A stretch of DNA of 64,000 nucleotides from Flavitalea sp966112615 (GTDB lineage: Bacteria > Bacteroidota > Bacteroidia > Chitinophagales > Chitinophagaceae), in NCBI GenBank assembly GCA_966112615.1, contig CBHWDO010000006.1, positions 1 to 64,000 on the forward strand, written 5' to 3'. Made by a program: the position numbers and the translations under genes. Every line of letters starts with the position of its first letter. The first letter of the stretch is position 1. Below the pieces are notes generated by a model. The model saw only the letters and a program-made list of their open reading frames with translations. It had not been told where the DNA came from and made no database searches. Below are positions 63,677-64,000 of the stretch, piece after piece.

Positions 63677-64000
63677 TTAAATGGTAAGATAACTGCTTAG
63701 TGGAAATACAACTTCCAATGTACAGCCATTGCCTGGAAATGTTGATATCACCATTCTGCCATTAAAGATTCTGGTTCTGCTGTAGATATTATTTAAACCA
63801 ATACCATGCCTTTTAGCATACAGATCAAACCCTTTACCGTCATCACTTATAACAAGATAAGTTTCCCGATCGGATTGTTTAAGTGTTATCTCTACCTTCT
63901 TTGCTTCTGAATGTTTTAAAATATTACTTAGTTGTTCCTGTAAGATTCTATACATAGCCAGTGCCTGGTCTCTTGAAATATTTGTGTGATAATCCGAAAA
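63677..64000 (-). CDS. sensor histidine kinase, C-terminal ATPase part (truncated by window edge)
   Basis: The frame is open from the right edge (position 64000) to the stop at 63677, giving 107 C-terminal residues. They are a HATPase_c domain: YRILQEQLSNILKHSEAK as N-box, ISDDGKGFD as G1 box and GIGLNNIYSRTRIFNGRM as G2 box. The pattern is that of HisKA_3 or PAS kinases that pair with LuxR-type regulators. The residues FSDYHTNISRDQALA upstream show that the gene continues beyond the window; the first internal ATG (63955) is not the start. Confidence 0.85.
   Translation of the reverse strand, partial: FSDYHTNISRDQALAMYRILQEQLSNILKHSEAKKVEITLKQSDRETYLVISDDGKGFDLYAKRHGIGLNNIYSRTRIFNGRMVISTFPGNGCTLEVVFPLSSYLTI

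Overview
The window looks like a chromosomal segment of a Bacteroidota bacterium, most likely a Chitinophagales/Chitinophagaceae-type organism. The phylum call rests on a SusC/SusD pair, reg_prop/Y_Y_Y sensor kinases, T9SS C-terminal sorting modules, a NUDIX-type AraR regulator, lipoprotein signals of the form C-N-K-D-D, and promoters of the TTTG / TAnnTTTG type. The family-level call is inference. There is no phage, transposon or CRISPR array. Gene density is high, no gene-free stretch exceeds about 260 bp, and several convergent genes overlap.

Layout. (1) 1-6974: an L-arabinose locus. A NUDIX-fold regulator (araR), ribulokinase (araB) and ribulose-phosphate epimerase (araD) run leftwards; two exported GH51 alpha-L-arabinofuranosidases run rightwards from a shared 222-bp regulatory gap. 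(2) 7234-14282: two soluble hybrid histidine kinases in one operon, the larger carrying about nine tandem 92-residue HAMP units and three receiver domains. (3) 14446-18559: an L,D-transpeptidase lipoprotein, a CvfB-like S1 protein, a small secreted protein that is almost only a T9SS sorting module, and a small EF-hand-like protein. (4) 18685-22501: tRNA-Ser, then a TolC / HlyD / ABC-2 permease operon without an ATPase. (5) 22498-29045: an MDR oxidoreductase, a Gfo/Idh/MocA oxidoreductase plus TIM-barrel epimerase pair, a LamG T9SS protein and a ChaA-like cation/proton antiporter. (6) 29160-36746: a PAS histidine kinase, a GH172 (DUF2961) enzyme, an ArsR-SRPBCC-DoxX operon and two unrecognised secreted proteins. 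(7) 36828-39779: mannonate dehydratase and the cysteine pair cysE-cysM. (8) 39780-54003: a polysaccharide-utilisation locus with a two-component regulator split into two genes, SusC, SusD, a DUF3823 lipoprotein, a GH2 enzyme and a GtaA-like DUF4964/DUF4965 protein. (9) 54204-63651: a PDZ-alpha/beta hydrolase, a lipoprotein, an OmpR-type two-component system and a divergent CzcCBA-type RND metal efflux operon. (10) 63677-64000: the C-terminal part of another histidine kinase.

How the parts work together. GH51 enzymes release arabinose outside the cytoplasm and AraB/AraD carry it towards xylulose-5-phosphate; araA and a transporter are not in the window. The PUL couples outer-membrane glycan import to its own two-component regulator. 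The RND operon appears to be controlled by the neighbouring response regulator, because the intergenic region carries seven CTTWAAN heptamers on an 11-bp period, the spacing expected for OmpR/PhoB-type binding.

Most worth a second look: the 11-bp-phased heptamer array (58095-58176), the ArsR operator lying between the two promoter boxes (33929-33959), the NUDIX regulator that has lost all three glutamates of the REXXEE core, the sorting-module-only T9SS protein, the split HTCS, the intergenic repeat families that also supply stop codons, and a possible tRNA relic next to tRNA-Ser. I found no clearly novel multi-gene system.
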